From the NCBI RefSeq assembly GCF_037120705.1, contig NZ_JAWLJU010000002.1:1426001-1490000 (forward strand): 64,000 bases of DNA. Direction: 5' to 3'. Of this stretch, positions 37,788 through 47,166 are shown in pieces. Positions within the stretch are counted from its first letter, which is position 1. Every line of letters begins with the position of its first letter. Made by a program: the position numbers and the translations under genes. Source of the stretch: Pseudoalteromonas sp. UG3-2 (GTDB taxonomy: Bacteria > Pseudomonadota > Gammaproteobacteria > Enterobacterales > Alteromonadaceae). A model generated the notes under the pieces. It ran no database searches. It was not told where the DNA came from and was given only the letters and a program-made list of their open reading frames with translations.

Positions 37788-39464
37788 ATGGAGCATCATT
37801 CTCCCCTACTGCGTAAATTTATAACCTTGGGGCGCGTAACCGCAGAGCAAGTCAAAGCTCGCCAAAATGAAGCAAACACCACGGCGGAGTTAATTTGCTT
37901 AAGCTCAGGAATGAGCTCTAAAGAGCTGGCGCAAGAGTGTTTAGACTTATTTAAAGTCCCCTACTTTGACCTTGAGCAGTTTAATGTTGCTGAAATTCCT
38001 AAAGAGTTGGTGAAAGAAAAGCTGATCCGCAAGCACCATATTTTACCGCTGGTAAAAAAGGGCCGAAAGATTTTTGTTGCCGCCTCGGATCCCACCGACT
38101 TTGGTGCCTTTGAAAACTTTGAATTTAGCACCGGCCTTCAATGCGAAGTGCTGGTTGCCGATCATAAGTTACTTGAGAAAAAAATCGACCAACTCCTTGA
38201 TGCCACTGGCAGCCTGTCTATTTCAGAAGCTGAGTTTAAAGAGTTTTCTGATATGGATATTGAGGAAGAGCCAAAGCCCCAAGCGCAAAACGAAGAAAAA
38301 GACGACGCTCCCATTATCGTCTACATCAACAAGATTTTAATGGATGCCATTAAAAAAGGCGCGTCGGATTTGCACTTTGAACCGTATGAGAAAAAATACC
38401 GAGTACGCTTTCGTATTGATGGCTTATTACACGAAATGGCCAGCCCTCCTAATTCTTTGGCTACCCGCCTAGCGGCTCGAATTAAGGTAATGGCGCACCT
38501 AGATATTGCCGAAAAACGTAAACCCCAAGATGGCCGTATAAAGCTGAAAATTTCTGAGCGAAAAAGCATCGACTTTCGTGTGAGTACCCTGCCTACCATG
38601 TGGGGCGAGAAAATCGTAATGCGTATTCTCGATTCTTCCAGTGCCATGCTCGGTATCGATGTGTTGGGTTACGAGCCAGAGCAGAAAAAGCTTTATTTAG
38701 AAGCCCTGGAACAACCTCAAGGGATGATCTTAGTGACCGGCCCTACCGGCTCGGGTAAAACCGTGTCTCTTTATACCGGCTTAAATATTCTTAACCAGCC
38801 AGAGCGCAATATTAGTACCGCCGAAGATCCGGTGGAAATTAATCTCGAAGGCATTAACCAGGTGCAGATCAACCCCAAAGCGGACATGACCTTTGCTAAC
38901 GCCTTAAGAGCCTTTTTGCGACAAGACCCCGATATCGTAATGGTTGGTGAGATCCGTGACCTAGAAACCGCAGAGATCTCCATTAAGGCGGCACAAACCG
39001 GTCACTTAGTGTTGAGTACCCTGCACACCAACTCGGCTCCAGAAACATTAACGCGCTTGCTGAATATGGGCGTGCCAGCCTACAACGTGGCAAGCTCGGT
39101 AAGCCTGATCATTGCCCAGCGCCTAGCTCGCCGTCTGTGCCCTAAATGCAAAACACCAGAAGAGCTACCGGAAGAAGCCTTGATAGAGCAAGGGTTTACC
39201 CAGGAGCAAATTAAGTCAATGACGCTCTTTGCCCCTAAAGGCTGTGAGCACTGCACCGAAGGCTATAAAGGCCGTGTAGGTATTTATGAAGTGGTGAAAA
39301 TTACCCCAGAAATTGCTCACCTTATTATGGATGGTGGTAATGCCATAGAAATTGCAGAAGCCGCACAAAAGCTCGGTTTTGCCAATATTCGCCAGTCTGG
39401 TCTCAAAAAGGCCGCAGATGGCGTGACCTCATTAACGGAAATCAACCGCGTCACCAGCTTTTAG
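37788..39464 (+). CDS. pilB: Type IV pilus assembly ATPase PilB
   Basis: 558 residues. An N-terminal MshEN-type domain (residues 1-150) precedes the GspE ATPase. Walker A is GPTGSGKT at 318-325; [13 protein letters not shown] and [16 protein letters not shown] hold the Asp box, Walker B and His box. A zinc-binding pair of CPKC (near 450) and CEHC (near 486) follows. It powers pilus extension. Unusually it sits after coaE, 110 bases downstream, rather than between pilA and pilC. All motifs are intact. Confidence 0.95.
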   Translation: MEHHSPLLRKFITLGRVTAEQVKARQNEANTTAELICLSSGMSSKELAQECLDLFKVPYFDLEQFNVAEIPKELVKEKLIRKHHILPLVKKGRKIFVAASDPTDFGAFENFEFSTGLQCEVLVADHKLLEKKIDQLLDATGSLSISEAEFKEFSDMDIEEEPKPQAQNEEKDDAPIIVYINKILMDAIKKGASDLHFEPYEKKYRVRFRIDGLLHEMASPPNSLATRLAARIKVMAHLDIAEKRKPQDGRIKLKISERKSIDFRVSTLPTMWGEKIVMRILDSSSAMLGIDVLGYEPEQKKLYLEALEQPQGMILVTGPTGSGKTVSLYTGLNILNQPERNISTAEDPVEINLEGINQVQINPKADMTFANALRAFLRQDPDIVMVGEIRDLETAEISIKAAQTGHLVLSTLHTNSAPETLTRLLNMGVPAYNVASSVSLIIAQRLARRLCPKCKTPEELPEEALIEQGFTQEQIKSMTLFAPKGCEHCTEGYKGRVGIYEVVKITPEIAHLIMDGGNAIEIAEAAQKLGFANIRQSGLKKAADGVTSLTEINRVTSF

Positions 39465-39469
39465 GTTAA

Positions 39470-39999
39470 TAAGCGCTGCGTAAAGCAGCGCCTACATCGA
39501 TTTTTTCACCAATACAAATTACATGGTGGTAACGGGTTTATCCCGCGATGTTTTAAAACAAGCTCGCTGCGTAAAGCAGCGCCTACATCAGTTTTCACCA
39601 ATATCAATTACATGGTAGGAGCGGGTTTACCCCGCGATATTTCACATCGCTAGCGCTGCGTAAAGCAGCGCCTACATCGGTTTTCACCAATATCAATTAC
39701 ATGGTAGGAGCGGGTTTACCCCGCGATGTTTTAAAGCAAGTTCGCTGCGTAAACCAGCTCCTACGCCGGATTTTCAACCATACGAATGACCATGTAGGCG
39801 CAGGTTTACCCCGCAATGTTTTAAAGCAAGATCGCTGCGTAAAGCAGCTCCTACAACGTTTCTTCACCAACGCAATATCTTGGTAGGAACGGGTTTACCC
39901 CGCGGTGTTTTAAAGCAAAATCGCTGCGTAAAGCAGCTCCTACAACGGTTTTATCACCAATTCAAACTCTTGGTAGGCGCGGGTTTATCCCGCGCTCTT
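39470..39999. repeat. REP array 5 between pilB and yacG
   Basis: Seven or so alternating stems: GCGCTGC or CGCTGC/GCAGC with GTAAA loop, and GCGGG/CCCGC with TTTAC or TTTATC loop, in the order CTAC-tail then GTAGG-head. Spacers between units share CATGGTAGGAGCGGG and TTTTCACCAAT. Some stems are mismatched (GTAAACCAGC at 39749), showing decay. The remaining bases to yacG (40000-40076) hold its promoter. Confidence 0.88.
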
Positions 40000-40076
40000 A
40001 ATACTGGTTAAATTGACTCTGCTGCAATCTACTTTTAGACTGAGGCCATTGAAAAAGCAATGAAGTAAATGCTGCT

Positions 40077-40319
40077 ATGACAACAATTGTAAAATGTCCT
40101 ACCTGCCGAAAATCAGTGGAATGGGGCGATAAAAGCCCCTACCGCCCGTTTTGTTCCAAACGATGCCAACTTATTGATTTAGGTGACTGGTCAGATGAAT
40201 CAAATAAGATATCAACGCCGCTAAAAAATGCCGATATGTCGCCTGAAGAGGCAGAAAATATGATTGAGGATATTGAGGCCATGCTGGCCAAAAACGATGA
40301 TAGCTTTTTTAAGGAGTAG
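40077..40319 (+). CDS. yacG: DNA gyrase inhibitor YacG, zinc protein
   Basis: 80 residues. It has a C4 zinc site, CPTC near residue 6 and CSKRC near 26, and the family motif [17 protein letters not shown]. YacG binds GyrB and blocks DNA binding. It is normally the last gene of the pil-coaE-zapD block, which fits its place here despite the intervening REP array and the loss of zapD. Confidence 0.94.
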   Translation: MTTIVKCPTCRKSVEWGDKSPYRPFCSKRCQLIDLGDWSDESNKISTPLKNADMSPEEAENMIEDIEAMLAKNDDSFFKE

Positions 40320-40333
40320 TTAGGAAAAATAGA

Positions 40334-40357
40334 AAGGAGCAGATTTATACTGCTCCT
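40334..40357. terminator. Terminator shared by yacG and the opposite-strand operon
   Basis: AAGGAGCAG / CTGCTCCTT with a 7-base loop, containing the stop codon of the minus-strand membrane protein gene. The minus-strand transcript continues into a T-rich tract, so it mainly serves that operon. Confidence 0.65.
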
Positions 40358-40995
40358 TGTGCTTCCATTCTTTTACTTTGTTTATTGGCGATATATGCAC
40401 AAGCAAATAAAGTCATAAACATCAGACCTAATAAAACAGCCTTTAATAATTCATAATTGTTATAAAAAAATTGCCATGACCAAAACTTAGCAGCAAATTC
40501 CTCTGCAACACCTAGTTTTCCCATATTCCTAACGATGTTTTCAATGAAAGATAGTAAGTCGATAATACAGAACAAAAGAAATACGCCGTATAAAGGAGAG
40601 TCAATAACAGAACTTTTAAGTATCTCGGAGTGTTTGCTCTTATCATTACTATAAACTTTTAGCATAATAGAACGACGATTTTGGATAAAATAGAGAACAA
40701 GGAAGTCAAAGAGCAAGTGAGCGCCAAAGTGCACCGAATTCGCGTGAAAATTGCTAAAGCTTGGTTCTAATAACTGTGAAAAAGTTGTTAGAACTAAGAG
40801 CTCCAGAACCAATGCCCCAGCTACAACGGTGGAGACGCTCTGGAAATTAAAGTCGTTCCCAGCAAACTTTGTGATTAGAAAGATTGCAATGACTATACCT
40901 GTTAAATTTAGGTACAACGGCAGATAAGACAGCATTGCATTTGATGTAAGTATCGCGCCAACACATACAGCAGCCAAACCGAAAATAGGCCTCAT
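40345..40995 (-). CDS. Unknown membrane protein, six predicted helices
   Basis: 216 residues from ATG 40995, which has GGAG six bases ahead; a TTG four codons upstream is less likely. Hydrophobic segments are near 5-22, 24-44, 55-78, 88-106, 130-152 and 180-205. A polar, charged stretch (QNRRSIMLKVYSNDKSKH) lies between helices 4 and 5. I recognise no family. It is the last gene of a three-gene minus-strand cassette after an XRE regulator and a small Gly/Ser-tailed peptide, in a spot where related genomes usually have nothing between yacG and the next core gene. Confidence 0.6.
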   Translation of the reverse strand: MRPIFGLAAVCVGAILTSNAMLSYLPLYLNLTGIVIAIFLITKFAGNDFNFQSVSTVVAGALVLELLVLTTFSQLLEPSFSNFHANSVHFGAHLLFDFLVLYFIQNRRSIMLKVYSNDKSKHSEILKSSVIDSPLYGVFLLFCIIDLLSFIENIVRNMGKLGVAEEFAAKFWSWQFFYNNYELLKAVLLGLMFMTLFACAYIANKQSKRMEAQGAV

Positions 40996-41122
40996 ATACA
41001 ACTCCAAACTATAAAAACTTTTATATTTCCATTAATATCAAGTCTATCAGGCTACGAAGTAAATACATCTGCATGTATTAAGCAGGGCTTGTTAAACAAA
41101 CCCAGAGAAAATACAGATTTAC

Positions 41123-41335
41123 TTAATTACTTGTAGATTCGTCTGAGCTGCTTGACTGCGGTTCTGGACCACCACCTTTTGAGCCACCAGAGGCTCCAAC
41201 CACAATATTAAGATATTTATCATTCAAAACTTTACTATCACTTAAGTAAGTTGAAGCTTGTTCATTCTTTATATAATCGATGTCAGGGCTACTTTTCTTC
41301 AAGCGAGTTAACATCTTTAGTTTTTTGCTTATCAT
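41123..41335 (-). CDS. Small Gly/Ser-tailed peptide, unknown
   Basis: 70 residues if started at ATG 41335, or 63 from ATG 41314; neither has a strong ribosome site, so translation may depend on coupling with the XRE gene, whose 3' end it overlaps. The N-terminus is basic (ISKKLKMLTRLKKS) and the tail is VVGASGGSKGGGPEPQSSSS followed by an acidic Ser-rich end. No signal peptide or membrane helix is seen. It could be a precursor peptide, an antitoxin-like partner or a chance frame; position in an apparent operon favours a real gene. Confidence 0.45.
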   Translation of the reverse strand: MISKKLKMLTRLKKSSPDIDYIKNEQASTYLSDSKVLNDKYLNIVVGASGGSKGGGPEPQSSSSDESTSN

Positions 41336-41606
41336 TACCTTCACGCTCAGCCTCTTCTTCAAAGGTTCTTGTCATATGCCCAGCCCCTTCCAAAATATCA
41401 CTAAGACGGATACGGCAGAGCTCCGACAGTTTAATTAAGGTACCTAAACGAAACGAGCTAGTTCCATTTAGATAATCGTCTAGTGTGGTAAGACCGATCC
41501 CGAGCTTTTGGCTGATCACTTTTTTGGTATAACCCTTACGCTTTTTAAGTTCTTTCAGCAGCTCTTGGATGCGGAGTGTCACCTCGTATTCTTCAGGTGT
41601 CTGCAT
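41289..41606 (-). CDS. XRE-family transcriptional regulator
   Basis: 105 residues. A Cro/C1-type helix-turn-helix spans about 20-72 (GYTKKVISQKLGIGLTTLDD, YLNGTSSFRLGTLIKLSELC). The C-terminal 30 residues are very polar (TRTFEEEAEREGNDKQK). It is the first gene of a small minus-strand cassette and overlaps the next frame. It probably regulates its own operon; target and signal are unknown. Confidence 0.8.
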   Translation of the reverse strand: MQTPEEYEVTLRIQELLKELKKRKGYTKKVISQKLGIGLTTLDDYLNGTSSFRLGTLIKLSELCRIRLSDILEGAGHMTRTFEEEAEREGNDKQKTKDVNSLEEK

Positions 41607-41928
41607 GTCTCCCTCAGTGATACCCTATAACAAACAGCCAACAACATCGAATACATTTATTACTTTACAGAAAACAAAAGTTATTGGAAAGTTTGTGCAC
41701 GAAAATTAATTTATCTTCATTATTTAAACTACATCATAGAGTTATCAGCACACCTGCCAAAAACACTCTAGCTAAAAATGTAACATGAGAAATATTTGTT
41801 ATCAATATGTAATAACGACTTTTTCTATCACCGTATTTTCTTAGCGCTATTTGGTAAGCTTGTTGAATACGAAAAGCCCCATGCACAAGTTTGGGGCTTA
41901 TACTTTGTATGTTTTCTGTGCTTTTGCT
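41607..41928. other. AT-rich gap between XRE gene and cpxP
   Basis: 322 bases. It holds the XRE promoter region on the minus strand and, at 41873-41900, an AAGCCCC / GGGGCTT hairpin that follows the cpxP stop and ends in TTTTC on the minus strand, the likely cpxP terminator. A plus-strand frame starting at 41796 is the shadow of cpxP. Confidence 0.6.
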
Positions 41929-42393
41929 CTAGCCTTTGTGCTGCTTTTTATGACCACGGTGGCGCATTCTCCATGACTGGATTTTTTCTCGCTGCTCAGC
42001 GCTCAAAACGTGAAAGACTTTATGCCTGGCTTCCATTGCCAATAACGTCCACTGCTGCTTTTTACTCTGCCCTTGCTCGAGTAATAGCTGCGCCTGTACT
42101 TTATCAAATACTTCAGACTCCATTAGGGCTTTTATGGCGTCGCGGTGAGCTTGCCGCTCTTCTTTACTGGTTTCGCTTTTTAATGCTTTTTTGGCTGCTT
42201 TATAGTCACTAAAGATAGCGCGTAGTTGAGTGCGCTGCTCTTCAGTGATATCAAGTTTTTGCTGACCTTTTTCAGATAGTAATAACCGTGCTGAATGCTC
42301 TAGTTGGCCGCCATAAGGTTTGGCGCTTACCTCAGTGCTGAACATTCCTACACTAAGTACGCTCGCCAGTGCTAATGTGGTTAACAGTTTCAT
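41929..42393 (-). CDS. cpxP: CpxP/Spy-like periplasmic protein
   Basis: 154 residues. A signal peptide ends near FSTEVSA|KP (residue 25). Two LTxxQ-type motifs are visible, LDITEEQRTQLRAIF near 50 and LSAEQREKIQSW near 130, within an all-helical, charged protein; the tail is basic and His-rich. In E. coli CpxP restrains the CpxA kinase and helps clear misfolded envelope proteins. It is divergent from cpxRA, the classic arrangement, with a CpxR-like box between them. Confidence 0.88.
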   Translation of the reverse strand: MKLLTTLALASVLSVGMFSTEVSAKPYGGQLEHSARLLLSEKGQQKLDITEEQRTQLRAIFSDYKAAKKALKSETSKEERQAHRDAIKALMESEVFDKVQAQLLLEQGQSKKQQWTLLAMEARHKVFHVLSAEQREKIQSWRMRHRGHKKQHKG

Positions 42394-42467
42394 ATTGGGC
42401 TCCTTGTTTGCCGTTTTGATGTTACCTCTACTTTAGTGGTCGTTGCGAAAAGCAACGTCAGCGACAA

Positions 42468-42482
42468 GTAAAGTTATGTCAG
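42468..42482. promoter_or_regulatory. Candidate CpxR box
   Basis: GTAAA-N5-GTCAG at 42468-42482 matches the GTAAA-N5-GTAAA CpxR consensus in eight of ten fixed positions. It lies between cpxP and cpxR, where CpxR autoregulation is expected. Confidence 0.45.
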
Positions 42483-42589
42483 TGCTTTGCAAAAAAGCGC
42501 AAAGGCAATTTACATATTGCTACTAACTGCGGTCTAATAAGCTTGAATATAGGTGGGTTACCGCTGGTTATAAGTAACTGGATGATTGC

Positions 42590-43276
42590 ATGAAACATTC
42601 CATTTTATTAATTGATGATGACAAAGGCTTGTGTGAGTTACTCCATGAGTACTTTAGTGCCGAAGGCTTTAACGTTGCCATGGCGCATACCGGCACACAA
42701 GGCTTAAGCCAAGCCCTTAAAGAAGACTTTGATGTGATTTTGCTCGATGTCATGTTGCCTGAAATGGACGGCTTTGAAGTGCTTAAGGCCTACCGAGCAG
42801 AAAAAATGACCCCTATTATTATGCTTACCGCCAAAGGCGATGACTTTGACCGTATTTTTGGTTTGGAGCTCGGCGCCGATGATTATATCCCCAAGCCTTT
42901 TAACCATCGCGAATTATTAGCGCGGGTGAAAGCCATTACCCGTCGAGTTGACCATTATAAACAACACGCCAATCAGCACGCGTACCATTTTAAACAGCTA
43001 ACACTCGACGTTGCCGCCCGTAGTGTGCACGTAAATCAACAGCCCTTGTCATTAACGGGCACCGAGTACGAAATACTGCTTTTACTGGTGAAGTCTGCAG
43101 GCGAAATAATTGACAAGCAAACCATTTCTCGCCAAGTATTAGGCAGGCCACTGGTTCCGTACGATCGCTCCATTGATATGCATGTGTCCAACGTACGCAA
43201 GAAAATCGCTGAGCACAGTGAAGATGACTACATTAAAACCATTCGTGGCGCAGGCTACGTGTTTTTACAGGCGTAA
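42590..43276 (+). CDS. cpxR: Envelope stress response regulator CpxR
   Basis: 228 residues, OmpR class. Receiver domain 1-115 with phospho-acceptor D53 in ILLDVMLPEMDGFEVL and a conserved K in IPKPFNHREL; winged-helix DNA-binding domain about 130-225 (LTGTEYEILLLLVKSAGEII, SIDMHVSNVRKKI). It is 3 bases ahead of cpxA. It likely activates cpxP and itself through the GTAAA box upstream. Confidence 0.95.
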   Translation: MKHSILLIDDDKGLCELLHEYFSAEGFNVAMAHTGTQGLSQALKEDFDVILLDVMLPEMDGFEVLKAYRAEKMTPIIMLTAKGDDFDRIFGLELGADDYIPKPFNHRELLARVKAITRRVDHYKQHANQHAYHFKQLTLDVAARSVHVNQQPLSLTGTEYEILLLLVKSAGEIIDKQTISRQVLGRPLVPYDRSIDMHVSNVRKKIAEHSEDDYIKTIRGAGYVFLQA

Positions 43277-43279
43277 ATA

Positions 43280-44635
43280 ATGACTAAGCGCTTGCTATTT
43301 AAAGTTTTTATCTGGTTTTGGCTTACCATAGTCACCACCGTGTTATTGCTGATCGGCATCAGTATGTTGCAACCTGAAGTGGTTGAGAGCCGCAAAATTT
43401 CTAAGTCGATGCAACATAACCTTCATCATGTTGCACGGGTCCTCACTAAGGCCAGCAAGAAACCAAACTTTTCCTTATCGTCTATTGCAAAGCTTAGGGT
43501 GCGCAAGGCAGACCACATCTATTTAAGCCACCGTGATGCCGCAAAAAGTGTTGTTGCCGACGCCAAACTGTCAGCACTAAACTTAGACCTACTGAGCTTA
43601 ACCGATGACACTTCCAGTAGCGCAATTTACACCTTAGGCTACCGCGCTTTTGGCCCTTTGGAACTGCAATTGCAGGGGGAAAAATACCGGCTGTACTTAG
43701 TGTTCCCCACACGTGAAGCCAGCGTGCTAGTCAAATTGCGCGTATTACCAGTTTGGATAAAGATTGCCGTTATTTTTGGCGTGAGTTTATTGCTGTGCTT
43801 TTGGTTTACCCGAGACTTGCTGACCCCCATAAAGCAACTGCAAACAGCGGCTTCGCACTTAGCTAAAGGCGACTTAGCTAGCCGCGCAGCCATTGATAAA
43901 AAACGTCAAGATGAACTGGGGCAGCTCGGTCATGACTTTAATATTATGGCCGACAGGCTGGAGTCGTTAGTGAATAACCATAAGCGCTTATTGGCGGATA
44001 TTTCCCATGAGTTACGCTCGCCCTTAACCCGGCTACAAATGGCTGCGGGTCTTGCAGCCAAGCACTCCAACCAGGCCAGTGAAGAGTACATTGTCCGTAT
44101 TGAACGTGAAGCACAATTGGTTGAGCATATGCTTGGAGATATTCTTCATCTCGCCAAGTTGGAATCCGATCAGGTGCCCTTGGAAAAGCATAAAATCTCG
44201 TTAGTTGATCTGTTGGACTCGGTGCTCGACGATGCGCAGTTTGAAGCGCAGCAATTAGCAAAACAGGTGGTGATCTCCCCACTGCCAGAGGTTAGCTTAT
44301 ATGGCGATCCTATGCTATTAAACCGCGCTTTTGAAAACATCATTCGCAATGCCATTAAATACGCTAAGCAACAAGTCGAAATTGAGTTCAGCAGCCATCA
44401 ACAGCGCTTAACCTGTACCATCCGCGATGATGGCGATGGCGTGCCAAGCGATATGCTGGATAAACTCTGTATTCCCTTTTTCCGCGCATCCAGTGCACGC
44501 ACCCCAGCGCAACAAAAAGGTGGCTTTGGTTTAGGCTTGGCCATTGCACAGCATGCACTTAAAGTGCATGATGCCCATATACAATTTACTAATAAGGTGG
44601 GGTTAGAAGTCACAATTGTGCTTCCCACGGTTTAA
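43280..44635 (+). CDS. cpxA: Envelope stress sensor histidine kinase CpxA
   Basis: 451 residues. Membrane helices near 8-28 and 160-178 flank a periplasmic sensor; a HAMP domain follows (RDLLTPIKQLQTAASHLAKG), then HisKA with H243 in LLADISHELRSPLTRLQMAAG, and an ATPase domain with N box RNAIKYA, DDGDGVP and GGFGLGLAIA. It phosphorylates CpxR. It is directly coupled to cpxR and 6 bases before the hydrolase gene, so the latter may be in the same unit. Confidence 0.95.
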   Translation: MTKRLLFKVFIWFWLTIVTTVLLLIGISMLQPEVVESRKISKSMQHNLHHVARVLTKASKKPNFSLSSIAKLRVRKADHIYLSHRDAAKSVVADAKLSALNLDLLSLTDDTSSSAIYTLGYRAFGPLELQLQGEKYRLYLVFPTREASVLVKLRVLPVWIKIAVIFGVSLLLCFWFTRDLLTPIKQLQTAASHLAKGDLASRAAIDKKRQDELGQLGHDFNIMADRLESLVNNHKRLLADISHELRSPLTRLQMAAGLAAKHSNQASEEYIVRIEREAQLVEHMLGDILHLAKLESDQVPLEKHKISLVDLLDSVLDDAQFEAQQLAKQVVISPLPEVSLYGDPMLLNRAFENIIRNAIKYAKQQVEIEFSSHQQRLTCTIRDDGDGVPSDMLDKLCIPFFRASSARTPAQQKGGFGLGLAIAQHALKVHDAHIQFTNKVGLEVTIVLPTV

Positions 44636-44641
44636 CTAACT

Positions 44642-45607
44642 ATGACGTTTTACAGCACAAGCCAGCAATTAGAACAGCACCTTCCCGACATAGATCAGCA
44701 TTGGCAGCAGGCGCAAAAAGGCTTTTTTAACTCACCCTTTGGGCGCTTATTTTATACCTATCACATTCCAGCAAATGCCACTCACGCCGTGGTACTGGTT
44801 AACGGTCGGATTGAGTCGGCGCATAAGTATCGCGAGCTGCTGTGGGAGCTGAGTCATAATAGGCTTGCGGTATTTACCTTTGATCATCCCGGGCAAGGGT
44901 ACTCTGAGCGCTTACTCTCAGATAAACAAATAGGCTATGTTAGGCGCTTTGAAAACTACGCAGAAGCACTCCACTGCTTTATGACGGATATCGTCTGTAA
45001 GCACACGCAATTACCCATCGTACTATTGGCGCACTCTATGGGCGCCGCCATTAGCTGTGATTATTTGCAGCTGTTTCAGCCTAAACAAGTGGTTGCAGGT
45101 TATCTCTCAGCGCCCATGCTAGGGATCAATACCGCACCTTACCCCACTTGGGTGGCGCAAGCCATTGCCGCCACGGCCTGCTTGCTAGGCTTAGGTAAAC
45201 GTTATGCCATTGGGCAAACGCAATACCTCGAAAAACCGTTTGCCGACAATGACCTTACCCACTGCCCTGAGCGCTACGCACTATTTCGCGGACTGTATAA
45301 CCAATACCCAGAACTGCAGCTGGGCGGCGTGAGTTTTGCCTGGCTGAATGCAGCACTGCATAAGTGCCAAGCTCTGCAACATGTGAATATAAAGGTGCCA
45401 CTGCGCATTGCCAGCGCTGAGCAAGACACTGTGGTAGACAATCTGGCGCAAAGGCAATTTGCGGCAAAACAGCCGCGCACCACCATCACGTCGTTTGCAG
45501 GAAAGCACGAGCTATTATGCGAGCAAGATTCAATCCGCAAAGCCGTATTGGATGATTTTTATGCCTTTATCGGCGCGCTAGAAACCGCCAAAGAAACTGG
45601 GTCCTGA
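44642..45607 (+). CDS. Alpha/beta hydrolase, lysophospholipase-like (PldB family)
   Basis: 321 residues. The serine nucleophile elbow is LLAHSMGAAISCDYL (Ser near 137); the oxyanion region is VVLVNGRIESAHKYRELLWE and FDHPGQGYSERL is typical of PldB and monoglyceride lipases. The catalytic Asp is likely in ASAEQDTVVDN and the His in FAGKHELLCE. It probably hydrolyses lysophospholipids or monoglycerides. It follows cpxA by 6 bases, which would put it under the Cpx unit. Its last 49 bases overlap the 3' end of the convergent fieF. Confidence 0.87.
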   Translation: MTFYSTSQQLEQHLPDIDQHWQQAQKGFFNSPFGRLFYTYHIPANATHAVVLVNGRIESAHKYRELLWELSHNRLAVFTFDHPGQGYSERLLSDKQIGYVRRFENYAEALHCFMTDIVCKHTQLPIVLLAHSMGAAISCDYLQLFQPKQVVAGYLSAPMLGINTAPYPTWVAQAIAATACLLGLGKRYAIGQTQYLEKPFADNDLTHCPERYALFRGLYNQYPELQLGGVSFAWLNAALHKCQALQHVNIKVPLRIASAEQDTVVDNLAQRQFAAKQPRTTITSFAGKHELLCEQDSIRKAVLDDFYAFIGALETAKETGS

Positions 45608-46458
45608 TGGATAAGGATGTCCATTTCACAGTCGAACGACTGCTTGATATTGGCAACCACTTCATCGGCCACCTCGTGGGCGCGCATTAGAGGCATGTCG
45701 TCATCTAACTCTAGATGCAGCTGAATAAACTTAATTTTTCCGCCTTGGCGAGTGCGCAAATCATGCACGCCGTAAACATCCTCGTGGCTTGAAGCAATCA
45801 GTGCGATTTCGGCCTTTTCTTCGTCTGGCAGTTCTTTATCCATAAGGTGATCGGCACTTTCTTTGGCGATATCCCAGCTGTTATACAATAAATACATCGC
45901 CACCATAACCCCAAAGATGGGATCGGCGTACTGCACCCCAAAGAAGTTAAGTAGCACCGCCAACAACACCGCTAAGTTTAATAAAATATCGCCTTTATAA
46001 TGCAGCGAGTCGGCTTTAATGGCGATAGAGCTAGTGCGCTTAACTACTTGATATTGCACAGCAACCACCAATAAAGTACAGACAATCGCAAATAGGCTCA
46101 CCCAAACGCCAAATAAAGAATGTGGAATGTTGGCCGGGTTGATAATGCGCTCAACACCGTGAAACGCCAGTAGGCTTGCGGAGCCAGCAATAAATGCCGC
46201 CTGACCAAGGCCGGCCAACGCTTCAGCTTTACCATGACCAAAGCGGTGATCGTCATCAGCAGGTCTTAGTGCATAGCTGAGCACAAAAAAATTCATTAAC
46301 GAGGCACTAATATCAAGCAAAGAGTCGGTTAACGAACCCAGCATGGCAGCACTGCCCGATGCCAACCAAGCCCATGCTTTGGCAGCAATCATCAGGCTTA
46401 CCATCACAATGGTAAAAATGCTAGAAAACCTAACCCAGAACTCGTAACTACGCTCCAC
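45559..46458 (-). CDS. fieF: Cation efflux pump FieF (CDF family)
   Basis: 299 residues with about six membrane helices. Metal-site motifs are SLTDSLLDISASLMNF (D..D) in helix 2 and KADSLHYKGDILLN (H..D) in helix 5, with DDHRFGHGKAEALAGL between; a cytoplasmic ferredoxin-like domain follows from about 210. It exports divalent metals such as iron or zinc using proton motive force. fieF lies near cpx genes in E. coli too. It is convergent with the hydrolase gene and overlaps it by 49 bases. Confidence 0.93.
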   Translation of the reverse strand: MERSYEFWVRFSSIFTIVMVSLMIAAKAWAWLASGSAAMLGSLTDSLLDISASLMNFFVLSYALRPADDDHRFGHGKAEALAGLGQAAFIAGSASLLAFHGVERIINPANIPHSLFGVWVSLFAIVCTLLVVAVQYQVVKRTSSIAIKADSLHYKGDILLNLAVLLAVLLNFFGVQYADPIFGVMVAMYLLYNSWDIAKESADHLMDKELPDEEKAEIALIASSHEDVYGVHDLRTRQGGKIKFIQLHLELDDDMPLMRAHEVADEVVANIKQSFDCEMDILIHQDPVSLAVSSAPIKA

Positions 46459-46701
46459 GAAAACTCCTTACCTCAACTCCTATCGTGTAATAATACAGGG
46501 TAATCCATTGAAATGAAAAATAGATTACACCGCCGCAGTATGTACCTAAAAACTTTAAATGGTTATTTAAGCTGTGATGCAGTGCTTTCCTTTATAGTAG
46601 AGCTGTTCAATGCATTACCCATGACGGCCAAGCTTCTCTCTTTGTGCTTGTACAAAAATACCATTTGGATATACTGCGCTCTCATTCACTCTGAGGTCGC
46701 C

Positions 46702-47166
46702 ATGTTAGATATCGTACTTTATCAACCTGAGATCCCACCTAACACGGGAAATATCATTCGCTTATGTGCCAACACTGGCTTTTCATTGCACTTAATTGAA
46801 CCTTTGGGGTTTGATTGGGATGATAAGCGGGTGAGACGCGCAGGATTAGATTACCATGAGTTTAGCCAGGTTGAGCGTCACGCCAGTTTTGAAGACTATG
46901 TCGCTAAACATAACCCCAAGCGTGTATTTGCCTGTACCACAAAAGGCAGTAAGCATTATCATGAGGTTGCCTACGAAGCCGGAGATTGTTTGCTATTTGG
47001 CCCAGAGACGCGCGGCTTACCCGAGGAAATTATCTTCTCATTGCCAGAGCCACAGCGAGTTCGCATTCCCATGCGCCCAGACAGCCGTAGCATGAATTTA
47101 TCTAACGCGGTGTCTGTATTTGTGTATGAATCTTGGCGGCAATTAGGCTTTGCCGGAGCTAAGTAA
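46702..47166 (+). CDS. trmL: tRNA (cytidine/uridine-2'-O-)-methyltransferase TrmL
   Basis: 154 residues from ATG 46702, which has GAGG five bases ahead; the frame is open upstream for 63 codons that do not look like protein. SPOUT fold with the knot motifs [20 protein letters not shown] at the start and [31 protein letters not shown] at the end. It methylates the wobble ribose of tRNA-Leu. Its stop codon TAA is also the first three bases of a palindromic MITE-like repeat. Confidence 0.95.
   Translation: MLDIVLYQPEIPPNTGNIIRLCANTGFSLHLIEPLGFDWDDKRVRRAGLDYHEFSQVERHASFEDYVAKHNPKRVFACTTKGSKHYHEVAYEAGDCLLFGPETRGLPEEIIFSLPEPQRVRIPMRPDSRSMNLSNAVSVFVYESWRQLGFAGAK

Noticed and set aside
41796..42212. 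138-codon plus-strand frame over cpxP
   Set aside because: Shadow of cpxP, which has a signal peptide, family motifs and the expected divergent position from cpxRA.
46513..46701. 63-residue N-terminal extension of TrmL
   Set aside because: The extension does not resemble the family, and the ATG at 46702 has GAGG at correct spacing and begins the conserved [16 protein letters not shown] block.
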